Positions 51,763 to 63,500 of a stretch of 64,000 nt of DNA are shown piece after piece. The notes beneath the pieces were generated by a model. The model searched no databases and was not told the DNA's origin. It worked only from the letters and a program-made list of their open reading frames with translations. This DNA is from Chaunax sp. Z400 (lineage: Eukaryota; Chordata; Actinopteri; Lophiiformes; Chaunacidae). The stretch is from positions 4,007,546 through 4,071,545 of the forward strand of contig CM075187.1 in assembly GCA_037577475.1 (NCBI GenBank), read 5' to 3'. Within the stretch, counting starts at the first letter, position 1. Each line of letters begins with the position of its first letter. The position numbers and the translations under genes are program-made.

Positions 51763-53618
51763 TTAGTTGGGGCTGGGTTCAGCAGTCCTCTTTCTTCTCT
51801 GGAATAAACGCCTCCAGAAGCTCTTCTTCTTTTTGGTCTCCTTTTCTGTTTTGAGCTCCTAAGAAGAAAAAGACAGCATGTTTAATTTCACATCCAAACA
51901 TCTCGCTGTTGGTTCACTTATTATCATTTCTTGCTCTATAATAAAAAATCTGATCTGAGGGGATCTTACCTGTGGCTGAATATTCCCTCCCTTGCATTGA
52001 AGCTCAGACAGCTTGATGTTCTCAGCGATCATCTTTTTTAAGCTGTCCTCCTTCTCTGAGACTTTCCTCAGGAAGATCTCTTCTCTCGCGGAGAATTCCT
52101 GTCGGAACTTCTCCGCCTGATCAGCGAGTTGCCTCCTGAATTCCTCCGCTGTCTTGGAGAGTTCAATTTGATGACGCTCCTCTTTCTCAGCCAGCTGTTT
52201 GCTGAGTTGCTCCTCCAGTGCGTCACATCTGCCCTTGCTCTCCTGCAGAGCTTTCTGTGTGTCACAAAGTTAGACATTCTGGTTAGTTTAGTAGAAACCA
52301 AGCTTCAAGTTCAAACTGCATCTAGGCTGAGCTTTTCCTGGCCACACTTCATTATTTCACCCCTTTTTACCAGTAATGACCACTTGTAATATGTATCAGC
52401 CTAAATGTGGTTAATTGTTTTATCTGTTTTCTTAAATGTTTTCTTAATATGATTTTATGTCCTATAAAACTTATGGTTTTTATTTAGTTATTTACTGTGA
52501 AGCACTTTGGTCAACTCAATGTAGTGTTTTAATGTGCTATATAAATAAATGTGACTTGACTTAACTTGACTATGTTCTGAGGTCTTCTGAAATAAGTTAG
52601 CAAGTAAAGTATGAGCTGAGGCATCTTACCTGTAGCTTGGTGTTCTCCAATTCCTGAGCCTTTTCCTTCTTCATGAGAAGGTCTTGCACCTCTTTCTGTC
52701 CCTCCTCTAGCTTACGTGCCCTCGTCTGCCAGGTGTCCCACAGCTCGGACACCTTCTCTTGTTTGGAGAGCTGTTTCTCCAGCCACACTTGTTCGTGGAG
52801 CACATCGTAAAGGCTGCACTGAAGCTGGACAATCTCCTCATCTTTCTGTTTGACCGCCTCTTTGTCCTGTTCACCATCAAATGTGAGCTGGTTCTGGACG
52901 GTCATGGCTGCTCCTTGGCTGCTTTCTTGGTCAAGATAAGTGACGTAACCTTCTCCCTGCATCTAAAGTAAGAAATCAAGTATCAATCAAATGTACTAAA
53001 CATGATCTCAGCCTCTGAACCACCTGAGGACAGTCCATCATATCATCAGACAACGATAGAAGCATCATACAATAGAAATTCAACAAATTATACAAAAGCA
53101 TATTTTTCCCAAAAGATTACTGTAGTATAACAACGACAGTATTGCACTGATGTGTGGAATGATTTTGCTTAGGCTGCATATCAGTTAAGTTATTGTATTT
53201 TTCTGATACTCTCTACTCTCAGTATTGCACTTTGTAGACGGTCCCTGCCCGCTCTGTCAGCTGTGCATTGAGACTGACGGTGTTCGTCCATCTGACAGCA
53301 CAGATCGGTTTAATCAACATGAGGCTGCAGCTCGTTGTCTACCTCACTACGGTAAGAGAAACTAGGTTGTCTACCTCACTACGGTAAGAAAAACTAGGTT
53401 GTCTACCTCAAACTAGGTTGTCTACCTCACTACGGTAAGAAAAACTAGGTTGTCTACCTCACTACGGTAAGACAGGGACGTCGTTTGTTTGTAAGTGTGA
53501 AGCTGTGAATATCTGTCCAACTGTACTGAAGTTCAACAAGTCAAACATTTAACTAATTAATCCTTTTGTGTGCTTTGGCTGAACTTACCATGATAGTTGT
53601 GTATCCTTGTGTGTACAT
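51763..53618 (-). CDS. Unidentified coiled-coil protein, array copy 5
   Basis: Exons 53,618-53,589, 52,962-52,630, 52,254-51,970 and 51,858-51,763; 247 residues, intact. It has T37, D86 (unique), M107, L138, A157, A177 and R238 (tail reads FQRRKR). The exon 1 donor is GTAAGT instead of GTGAGT, still a good splice site. Confidence 0.75.
53335..53472. repeat. 32-bp minisatellite in intron 1, unit 5
   Basis: Four full repeats plus the shortened copy. Confidence 0.9.
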
Positions 53619-54382
53619 CGCTGGTGAAAACGTTGATCTGGGTTCAGTATGGAGAAAATGAACAATTATCCGTGAATGCTAAAGCTAGCGCTCTGTGATG
53701 TTTGTTCAAACAATGAATCTTGTTGGACAAACGGACTTATATACACAATTGTTCTCCTATGACGGGAGACAACTTTTTTACGATGTTGGAACCTATGACG
53801 TAAGAGCGCATATATGGTTTCAGTCCTTACTGCGTCTTATGACGCCTGTGTATCCATGGAAACACAAACGCAGGCCGCCATTTTTAATTTTTTTCGTGAT
53901 GACAGCGTTTTTGTTTTAAATTCTATTCTATTCTAATTCTATTTTTCTAACATATTTTCAGTGCACAGATATTATTTCATTATTATTCACCTACTACAGC
54001 TTGTGGGTATTTTTTCCCTCATATCTCCATAAAAATGAAACCATTCTACTATGAATTTGTTGGCGCAGATTGTTTTAGACAAATACATCAATTGATTTAA
54101 AACATTGACATCTTAATTTTTGGAGCCGGCATCTTGTTTGGATGGCTGGGTCATATTTGTTAGGAGGTGGTTTTATGATCGCTGCCGCTTGTTTGTCTGT
54201 GAGTGTGTTTGTAAGCAGGATAACTCAACAGGTTTCCATCAGATTTCGATGATTTTTTTGTGGAAAGGTGAACGCAGGAGAACTTAGAGCTGGCCTTCAA
54301 AAGTTAAAGTTAATCGGTGTAAAGACTTTGCTGTGGATGCAGGTGACTGAATTCACAGACATTATTAATGTGACAGGAAATT

Positions 54383-54646
54383 GATCCCAGTGGCGCAGTG
54401 GGTAGCGCTGCTACCTCACAGCAAGAAGGTCCTCGGTTCAAATCCACCTTGGGACCTGGGACTTTTCTGTGTGGAGTTTGCATGTTCTCCCTGTGTCTGT
54501 GTGGGTTCCCTCCAGGTTCTCAGGCTTCCTCCCACCACCAAAAATGTGCAATATAGTTGAATTGGTGACTCTAAAATTGCCTGTAGGTGTGAGTGTGAAT
54601 TGTTGTTTGTCTTTCTATGTGGCCCTGCGATAAACTGGCGATATGC
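54383..54646 (+). mobile_element. tRNA-derived SINE, unit 6
   Basis: Same element, class as in units 1, 3 and 4 without the extra segment. Confidence 0.8.
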
Positions 54647-55675
54647 ATCATGTACATGAGTTACTGTGCTGTCAGATGCTGGCAAAGAAAACAATAGTAC
54701 TGTCCTTATTCGAATGTCTAATCGTCTACCGAGAAATTAGAGAAAAAAATCAGAATGCAGACGATTCCCTGGAGAACATGAGCGTCACTGAAGAGATTGA
54801 TGGTTGTGTTCAACCATTTAAAAGAGATTTGATGAATAAATGATGTGAATCATCAACAATTGAGGGAGTCAGAAGCAACATCATACAGTAGCTGTTCTGG
54901 TGGCTCAACATCTTAGTAAAACATTGTGTATCAAACCAAATATTTCTAAGAATTAGGTGCATATTGTTAAGATTTACATCCAGTACCAGCGGCGGTGTGT
55001 CCTTTATGGAGCAAAGTAGAAAGTGAGGGAGGTCAGGGTGGTGGAGTTTGCATGCATTTTCCTTGATCTGGTGAGGATATCTGTATAAATTGTCAAATTA
55101 TTGGTATTGGAAATTTTAAAAATGCAAAACGCCAAAGCCACAAATTGTGACTATCTTCTAGTATCTTCCTCTACAAGTGTCTGAAACCTGTGGAGATTGT
55201 TGATAGCTTTAAACAATGTCAAGGAAGTGATAACTCCTCCTTTTCACAAACACGTCTCATCTCAATCCAAAGGCCTGCCTGTGGGCCACTGGAAAATAAG
55301 CAAAGCAACGCAACACAATCAGGTGACATGCATAAGCAGATGCTCATGTGACTTACCATTGGAAAGCTAAATGCATCTAATGTATTTCAGACATTTCAAG
55401 ATGGAATCACAGCAGCAGGTACAAACCACGCCATGAAAAACTAAAGGCTAGAATTGTACTCAGTAGCTTCCATGCCTCCGCCAAGGATGAACAATCTTAC
55501 ATGTCTGTTCGCTCTTATAATTAAAAAAATCAAAGAAAATGGGAATTGGTCTGAGAATATAAAAGATTTATTTCTCATTAAACATACAGAAAGTCATAAA
55601 AAGATAATGTAAAATATTGTAAAAAAAACTCTTAAAACTACTATTTAAAACAAGTTAAATGAAGGTCCAGAGGCT

Positions 55676-57563
55676 TTAGTTGGGGCTGGGTTCAGCAGTC
55701 CTCTTTTTCCTCTGGAATAAACGCCTCCAGAAGCTCTTCTTCTTTTTGGTCTCCTTTTCTGTTTTGAGCTCCTAAGAAGAAAAAGACAGCATGTTTAATT
55801 TCACATCCAAACATCTCACTGTTGGTTCACTTATTATCATTTCTTGCTCTATAATAAAAAATCTGATCTGAGGGGATCTTACCTGTGGCTGAATATTCCC
55901 TCCCTTGCATTGAAGCTCAGACAGCTTGATGTTCTCAGCGATCATCTTTTTTAAGCTGTCCTCCTTCTCTGAGACTTTCCTCAGGAAGATCTCTTCTCTT
56001 GCGGAGAATTCCTGTCGGAACTTCTCCGCCTGATCAGCAAGTTGCCTCCTGAATTCCTCCGCTGTCTTGGAGAGCTCAAGTTGATGACGCTCCTCTTTCT
56101 CAGCCAGCTGTTTGCTGAGTTGCTCCTCCAGTGCGTCACATCTGCCCTTGCTCTCCTGCAGAGCTTTCTGTGTGTCACAAAGTTAGACATTCTGGTTAGT
56201 TTAGTAGAAACCAAGCTTCAAGTTCAAACTGCATCTAGGCTGAGCTTTTCCTGGCCACACTTCATTATTTCACCCCTTTTTACCAGTAATGACCACTTGT
56301 AATATGTATCAGCCTAAATCTGGTTAATTGTTTTATCTGTTTTCTTAAGTGTTTTCTTAATATGATTTTATGTCCTATAAAACTTATGGTTTTTATTTAG
56401 TTATTTACTGTGAAGCACTTTGGTCAACTCAATGCAGTGTTTTAATGTGCTATATAAATAAATGTGACTTGACTTGACTTGACTATGTTCTGAGGTCTTC
56501 TGAAATAAGTTAGCAAGTAAAGTATGAGCTGAGGCATCTTACCTGTAGCTTGGTGTTCTCCAATTCCTGAGCCTTTTCCTTCTTCTTCAGAAGGTCTTGC
56601 ACCTCTTTCTGTCCCTCCTCTAGCTTACGTGCCCTCGTCTGCCAGGTTTCCCACAGCTCGGACACCTTCTCTTGTTTGGAGAGCTGTTTCTCCAGCCACA
56701 CTTGTTCGTGGAGCACATCGTAAAGGCTGCACTGAAGCTGGACAATCTCCTCATCTTTCTGTTTGACCGCCTCTTTGTCCTGTTCACCATCAAATATGAG
56801 CTGGTTCTGGACGGTCATGGCTGCTCCTTGGCTGCTTTCTTGGTCAAGATAAGTGACGTAACCTTCTCCCTGCATCTAAAGTAAGAAATCAAATATCAAT
56901 CAAATGTACTAAACATGATCTCAGCCTCTGAACCACCTGAGGACAGTCCATCATATCATCAGACAACGATAGAAGCATCATACAATAGAAATTCAACAAA
57001 TTATACAAAAGCATATTTTTCCCAGAAGATTACTGTAGTATAACAACGACAGTATTGCACTGATGTGTGGAATGATTTTGCTTAGGCTGCATATCAGTTA
57101 AGTTATTGTATTTTTCTGATACTCTCTACTCTCAGTATCGCACTTTGTAGACGGTCCCTGCCCGCTCTGTCAGCTGTGCATTGAGACTGACGGTGTTCGT
57201 CCATCTGACAGGACAGATCGGTTTAATCAACATGAGGCTGCAGCTCGTTGTCTACCTCACTACGGTAAGAGAAACTAGGTTGTCTACCTCACTACGGTAA
57301 GAAAAACTAGGTTGTCTACCTCAAACTAGGTTGTCTACCTCACTACGGTAAGAAAAACTAGGTTGTCTACCTCACTACGGTAAGAAAAACTAGGTTGTCT
57401 ACCTCACTACGGTAAGACAGGGACGTCGTTTGTTTGTAAGTGTGAAGCTGTGAATATCTGTCCAACTGTACTGAAGTTCAACAAGTCAAACATTTAACTA
57501 ATTAATCCTTTTGTGTGCTTTGGCTGTACTCACCATGATAGTTGTGTATCCTTGTGTGTACAT
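55676..57563 (-). CDS. Unidentified coiled-coil protein, array copy 6
   Basis: Exons 57,563-57,534, 56,875-56,543, 56,167-55,883 and 55,771-55,676; 247 residues, intact. It has I37, E86, K107, L138, L151 (unique, QLELS), A157, A177, K238. In transcription order this is the copy furthest upstream in the array. Confidence 0.75.
57248..57415. repeat. 32-bp minisatellite in intron 1, unit 6
   Basis: Five full repeats plus the shortened copy, the longest allele in the array. It largely explains why this unit is the longest. Confidence 0.9.
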
Positions 57564-58327
57564 CGCTGGTGAAAACGTTGATCTGGGTTCAGTATGGAGA
57601 AAATGAACAATTATCCGTGAATGCTAAAGCTAGCGCTCTGTGATGTTTGTTCAAACAATGAATCTTGTTGGACAAACGGACTTATATACACAATTGTTCT
57701 CCTATGACGGGAGACAACTTTTTTACGATGTTGGAACCTATGACGTAAGAGCGCATATATGGTTTCAGTCCTTACTGCGTCTTATGACGCCTGTGTATCC
57801 ATGGAAACACAAACGCAGGCCGCCATTTTTAATTTTTTTCGTGATGACAGCGTTTTTGTTTTAAATTCTATTCTATTCTAATTCTATTTTTCTAAAATAT
57901 TTTCAGTGCACAGATATTATTTCATTATTGTTCACCTGCTACAGCTTGTGGGTATTTTTTCCTTCATATCTCCATAAAAATGAAACCATTCTACTATGAA
58001 TTTGTTGGCGCAGATTGTTTTAGACAAATACATCAATTCATTTAAAACACTGACATGTTAATTTTTGGAGCCGGCATCTTGTTTGGATGGCTGGGTCATA
58101 TTTGTTAGGAGGTGGTTTTGTGATCGCTGCCGCTTGTTTGTCTGTGAGTGTGTTTGTAAGCAGGATAACTCAACAGGTTTCCATCAGATTTCGATGATTT
58201 TTTTGTGGAAAGGTGAACGCAGGAGAACTTAGAGCTGGCCTTCAAAAGTTAAAGTTAATCGGTGTAAAGACTTTGCTGTGGATGCAGGTGACTGAATTCA
58301 CAGACATTATTAATGTGACAGGAAATT

Positions 58328-58514
58328 GATCCCAGTGGCGCAGTGGGTAGCGCTGCTACCTCACAGCAAGAAGGTCCTCGGTTCAAATCCACCTTGGGAC
58401 CTGGGACTTTTCTGTGTGGAGTTTGCATGTTCTCCCTGTGTCTGTGTGGGTTCCCTCCAGGTTCTCAGGCTTCCTCCCACCACCAAAAATGTGCAATATA
58501 GTTGAATTGGTGAC
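58328..58514 (+). mobile_element. Truncated SINE ending the array
   Basis: Identical in order to the other array SINEs up to GAATTGGTGACT, then the sequence switches to unrelated T-rich DNA. This is the right breakpoint of the array. Confidence 0.8.
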
Positions 58515-58539
58515 TTTTTTAAGGTGAAATCTTCACTGT

Positions 58540-58682
58540 AGCCTCTGAGCTATGAGGATGTCAGAGCAGCTGGAGGGAACTGCAGACACCGCAGACATGG
58601 GGAAAATATGCAAACTCCACACCGAAAGGTCAGGGTTCAAACCCAGAACCCTCTTGCTGTATAACCAACAGTGCCAGCCACT
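58540..58682 (-). mobile_element. Inverted, more diverged SINE copy at array edge
   Basis: Read on the minus strand it gives CAGCAAGAGGGTTCTGGGTT, then TGAACCCTGACC, then GTGTGGAGTTTGCATATTTT and TTCCCTCCAG, in the order of the array SINE. It faces the truncated seventh SINE with about 25 bases between them, making an inverted SINE pair at the array boundary. Confidence 0.7.
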
Positions 58683-58689
58683 CCAAATC

Positions 58690-60078
58690 ATAAAATTAAA
58701 TTCATTATAATTACAAATTTAAACTGCAAAATGGTAACATTAACTACTTTTACCGCTGAGCGATCCAGGCCTGTGACGCACAGCTTTCAGCTTAATTTGT
58801 AAATTGAGCATGAAGCACAAAAAAAAGAGTAAGAAGCATGTTATCAATCGCAACCACTGGGATGGATAATGGAGAAAGGAATGGGATTTCTGGGGCTGGA
58901 AGCTTGCCTAGGTCCAGGAGCTCTGTTGGCCCTCTGTGGGCTCATGGCAGTCCACTCCCTCATTGTAGAACCCCCCCTCCTGGGAGCAGAAAGCTGATTC
59001 TCCATGTTAAGGGTTCGGCCACATATCAGAAAAATGACATGCTTAGTTGAGAAGGCAGTGGTCCATACTGGTCTTTCAAAGGTTCAATGTTCTTGACGGT
59101 GTCAGACTTAAAGTACAGACATATTTGTGCCCTGCTAGAGCTGCATGACTGATATTCATCATCAGCTTTTATTTCCAGCTGTTCAAAATCTGTGTGTCAC
59201 CTGTTGTTTATTCTTATTTCAGAGATAATGGTTTATTGTATTTATTGTATTTTATGACATTGTTTGCAACAAAAACAGTTCTGATAATGCTTGTGCCCAG
59301 CTGGGCAGACAACAAACTCCTCTGCAAGGTTCAAGGTTTTTGTCACATACAGTCCTACATGCAGGCAGACATACATACATAAATTGTCCACAACCCACAA
59401 GTGACCAGTAAATGAAAAGAAGTCCAGCTGAAGTCACGTTTCACACTGACACACACTGATTTTATTCTACATTTACTCCTTGAGGAGGTCTATGGACACG
59501 GTGCTGGAGCAAATATATCAGGATGTTGTTTCTTCATCACAACAAACCTGCATAAAGATCATTTCCTGATACTCCACAAACAAACACAGACGAGAGAGAC
59601 CGAGCGAAGCGAGTGTGTGGATATGTGTGAGAGAGCATCTGGTTACAATCTCTATCTTACACACAGGAAACCTGAGGACCATTTAGAGCATCTTTTTACC
59701 AGCAGGCCCTGTGGGGTTTACATTAGTACCTGGTGAAACTCCATCTCTGCAGGTTTAATATTTAAAGAGTTTGGTTCCCCTTAGAGATCAGGATCGACGC
59801 ATCCTTGTGTTTCTGGTGCAGCATACCAGCACATAAACTGTACTGTATCACACTGGAGGGATCTGATCTGCTCCCAGAACAGGTAATCAATTTATTTAAG
59901 GCCTCTTTTCAATTATTTTGTGCCCTAATTCTAAAATTAGCATGTTTGTATATTAATATTTGTGTATGTTTTGGATTGGATTGATCAGTTTCATGTCAGC
60001 GTAGCTCATTTTGTAATTTCAGCTGTCAATCAAAGTCAAATCACTTTAATTTGTAAAAGAAAAGAAGTGGCCTTCCTT
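58690..60078. other. Intergenic right of the array
   Basis: No gene recognised. Around 59,325-59,390 there is a 'GTTCAAGGTTTTTGTCACAT' segment like a common fish dispersed repeat, with a CATA tail. A possible untranslated first exon of the following gene ends at 59,882 before GTAATC, but this is only a splice-site guess. Confidence 0.35.
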
Positions 60079-60312
60079 ACGGAAGCGTATTGCATTCACT
60101 TAAGAGATTTTTTTTTTGCTCTGTAAAAACAGAAAAGGTTTGTTTTTCTGAATTAATGACATAGTTATCTAAAAATTCTGGGAAAGGTTTTCATGAAAAA
60201 ATTAAAAATCTGCTTTGTTTTTCTGAATAAATGAGATAACTATCTTGTTAATTCAGAAAAACAGAGCAAACATTTTCTTTTTTTCTCAAGTGAATCCAAT
60301 ACGCTTCCGTAT
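60079..60312. mobile_element. Foldback MITE with ~28-bp terminal inverted repeats
   Basis: The left end, TACGGAAGCGTATTGCATTC then ACTTAAG, is matched by the inverse of the right end, TACGGAAGCGTATTGGATTC then ACTTGAG (two mismatches). Inner arms also pair: TTTTTCTGAATTAATGACAT against its near-inverse around 60,220-60,265. The flanks carry CTTCCT on both sides, a possible short target duplication. No coding capacity. A non-autonomous DNA transposon is the best reading. Confidence 0.75.
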
Positions 60313-60494
60313 CTTCCTGCCAAGTAAGATGTAAGATTTTTTCTTAAATACTACAGTGAAATCAGGGGATGAGAAAAACAAAAAAATAGACACAATCAAA
60401 GTTCAGTTTATTCCTAATATTTGAATGCATAAAATATAACATTTTCTGGGATCTTTATGGCTTTAAGGCCAATTTAACCCTGATTTCTCTGTAG

Positions 60495-60550
60495 ATTCTG
60501 ATCCAGTAGCACATGCCAGAAGACGAGCAGCAACACCACTGAAATACACA
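60495..60550 (+). other. Probable 5' untranslated part of first coding exon
   Basis: A pyrimidine-rich tract ending TTTCTCTGTAG (60,484-60,494) looks like a splice acceptor. The region before the ATG at 60,551 contains a short upstream frame starting at 60,513 (MPEDEQQHH then stop). The main frame is also open back to the acceptor, so translation could begin in an earlier exon. Confidence 0.4.
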
Positions 60551-63500
60551 ATGTATGTGAACTCATCTGGAGCTGAGAGTGGATCTTATTCGCTGACCTT
60601 CCTGGGAAAGAAAGTAGGGAGACATCACTCTGTGGCCCCTGCAGGCAAGCAACGTGAGTGTAAAACACACCAACAGCTAAAAATAGTCAACACAGTTCAA
60701 TAATGTCTTTTCTTTGTCCATTTATCTATCAGATGTCAGATTATATGCTGTAGAAGAAGCCTTCAGAGTGAGGAATGGGTGAAGTTAGACGAGGTTTAAA
60801 TATTTCAGCTGCTTGGCTGCCTCCGTGGTGAAGCAGCGAAGCAGTCAGCCTATCAGAACAAACACACTTTGTTCCTGGCAGTCAGGTTCACTAAAACCAG
60901 CCATGCTAACAGACTGGAGCCTTATCGCTGCTGTCACTTTGTCATTGTAGGTGTAGCAGCATGTGGTATTTACACTTTGTGTGTATGTGTATTCACATGG
61001 CCTTATTTTTGAGCGAACTATTCCTTTAATTCCTTTCGAATCCAGGAGTCCTTCTGTTTCTTTGTTTGTCTTTTGCTGCATATCAGACTTGCATTTCACA
61101 TCATGCATGAATTTTTCTTAGGCGCCTGGGAAACAACTAACAGGTCTACCTGCCCTGAGGACCCCGTGGTCCGGACTGGACGGGTCCCAGTGGCAGCACA
61201 GGTGATGGAGGATTTACCTGGTAGTGTTCCAGAACTGAAGGATGAGAGGCCGTGTCCAATCATTCACAACACACAGTTTGAGCAGTACGAGGACAGTGCA
61301 GCAGGTCAGACCAGTAAAACCCCTTTGCACACACTTATACACACATGAGCAATCATGGAGTTATAAAATCAGATAAATTCTATATAAAAATAATATATAA
61401 AATAGAATAAAAAGCTTTCATATTCCTCTGCCTGCTTTCAGGCAGAAGAATCCCAACTTTATTCTGAAATTCCTGACATAACCTCTGTTTCTCTACTAAA
61501 AGGTGTTTCTGGGAGGAAAATAACAGCATGACGGCACGCCCACATTCCTGTATGAGGCAACAGGGGGGGATGTAAGACACAGAGTGATGTAATATTCCGA
61601 GGGGGAGGCCTTTTCTGCAATGTGTCAGTATTTTTTGTCAAACCTGGTCGCACTGATGGGTTAACCTGAATATAAACAGGGACTAACTACTTAAATTATT
61701 ATTGAAATGATTTACATTTTGAGAGCAATATTCAGAAATGTAAATACAAAATAAACTGCATGTTAATCAGTCATCATAATGATGTCAAATGTGTTTTAAG
61801 TTTAATAAATAAAATGTAAATGATTCAGAGATTTAAGTGTTTTATTTCAAGACTGCATGCATATAAGTGCAATATAATGAGAAATGCATCATATTCTATA
61901 CAAAGCGGACAAAGAAGAGAAGAACAATCTGAGCTTCAACATCCAATAAAACCATTAAATGAGTTTATATTAATTTATACTATTATGACTAATATTTGCA
62001 ATCTTCAGTCAACCAAAATATAATTTTATGACTTTCTGGAATAATATTTTTTCTCTGGCTTTTTTTTTTTTTTTTTACTAAAGATAAATATGTAAAGAAC
62101 AGAACTAGAACACCTTGCTGATATCAGAAAAATATCAGATCACAAACTGCTGATCAGTGAAATATTATTTCCATGCTAATTGAAGTTGTTATTATTAATG
62201 CATGTGTGTTGCAACCATCACAATTTTCAGGATATTGTTAAAGATACTGTAGAAGAAAGTGATCCAGAATCCACATCCGTACCTGGATCCACCTGAAAAT
62301 TTAACCAACTCTTACTTGGCTTGGGATCCACCCCCACACAAAATTTCATCAAAATCAATTGACAACTTTTCAAGATATCTTGAGGACAAACAAACAGACC
62401 GAGAGACAAACAAATAACTCTTGTCTATTACTCCACTCGCCAAGCTGTTTCTCAACGTTTGCTCCGTTGTTCAAGCTGTCATCCATCAGAAAACGCTGTG
62501 GATGAAGAGGTGGGCTGCGTTCAGACGCTGGATCGGTGCAGATCGCAGCAAACATCCTGGACAGGAGGTCAACGGAGGTGCTGTAAAATGATGAAGACAT
62601 GACGATGAGGCAAGACACCGCAGGTGTTGACTACCAATACTCTGTTACATGTTACTCCTGCAGGCTCATCAGAATCTCAGCTGTCAGATGACAGCGATGC
62701 AGATCAGGTGGCAGAAGCGGAGAGGTCGCAGGATGTGAAGGTCTACATCCCCTATGAGTCAGCTGAACTCTGCGTCACTCAGGTAAAATCATGGGAATCA
62801 TCACAGGACATAACAAACTGTGTCTCTGCAACAGAAAGTCTTTACATGACGTCACAGAATGACTGTAGATTCCAGAGCAGAAAAGATAAACTAACCTTTA
62901 TTTTATGTTATGAAACAGTGAATATTTTTCAGGCGTGTGACTTAAATCTATACCCAGTTGCTCGGTGAGAGGGCATGCAGACACACAATGGAGACACTGT
63001 CTGATGCTGTGCTGTCTTCTTCCTCACACTCACATGGCTGCCCTGATGCTGCTGGTGTGAGGCAGCATCTGATCCCTATGTGCTATATCGGGATGATGTT
63101 TTATAAATGTTTCTGTGTGTTTTTGTGTTGCATACACTCCAAAAACAGATAACCGAAGACATGGAGGCGATGAAGAGAAGACACCTGGAAAGGGTGCATG
63201 AGCTGGAGGAGACCTTTCACGTCACAGCACGAGAGAACCAGGTGAGGAGGTGTTCATGTGTGTGAGAAGGAGCGCTAACACATAAGAGTGATATAAATAT
63301 TACTGTGTGATCAGGAGTGGGCCGTGCAGAGGATCAGATCTCATTACCAGAACAAGTTGAACACTCTGAGGAGAATCCTGGACCTCTACCAGGAGATGGT
63401 GGAGAAGAAGAACGCTGACTGGGAGAGGAGAGTCACGGTCAGTGATGCTGAATCAAAACTGCCACATGGCTTCCACCCAGTTCCATGATAATCTGTCAAG

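Larger units (their letters stand above)
34717..58515. repeat. Tandem array of six complete ~3.9 kb gene-bearing units plus a partial seventh
   Basis: Using the shared word AAAACACTGAC (AAAACATTGAC in unit 6) as unit start, the units are 34,720-38,590 (3,871), 38,591-42,458 (3,868), 42,459-46,318 (3,860), 46,319-50,178 (3,860), 50,179-54,098 (3,920), 54,099-58,043 (3,945) and a partial 58,044-58,515. Each complete unit holds, on the plus axis, a diverged dispersed-repeat head, a SINE, about 0.9 kb of unidentified spacer, and a minus-strand four-exon gene with its promoter at the right end. The array starts in an AT-rich junction and ends abruptly inside the seventh SINE. Units are nearly identical; most length difference comes from the minisatellite in intron 1. 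Confidence 0.97.
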
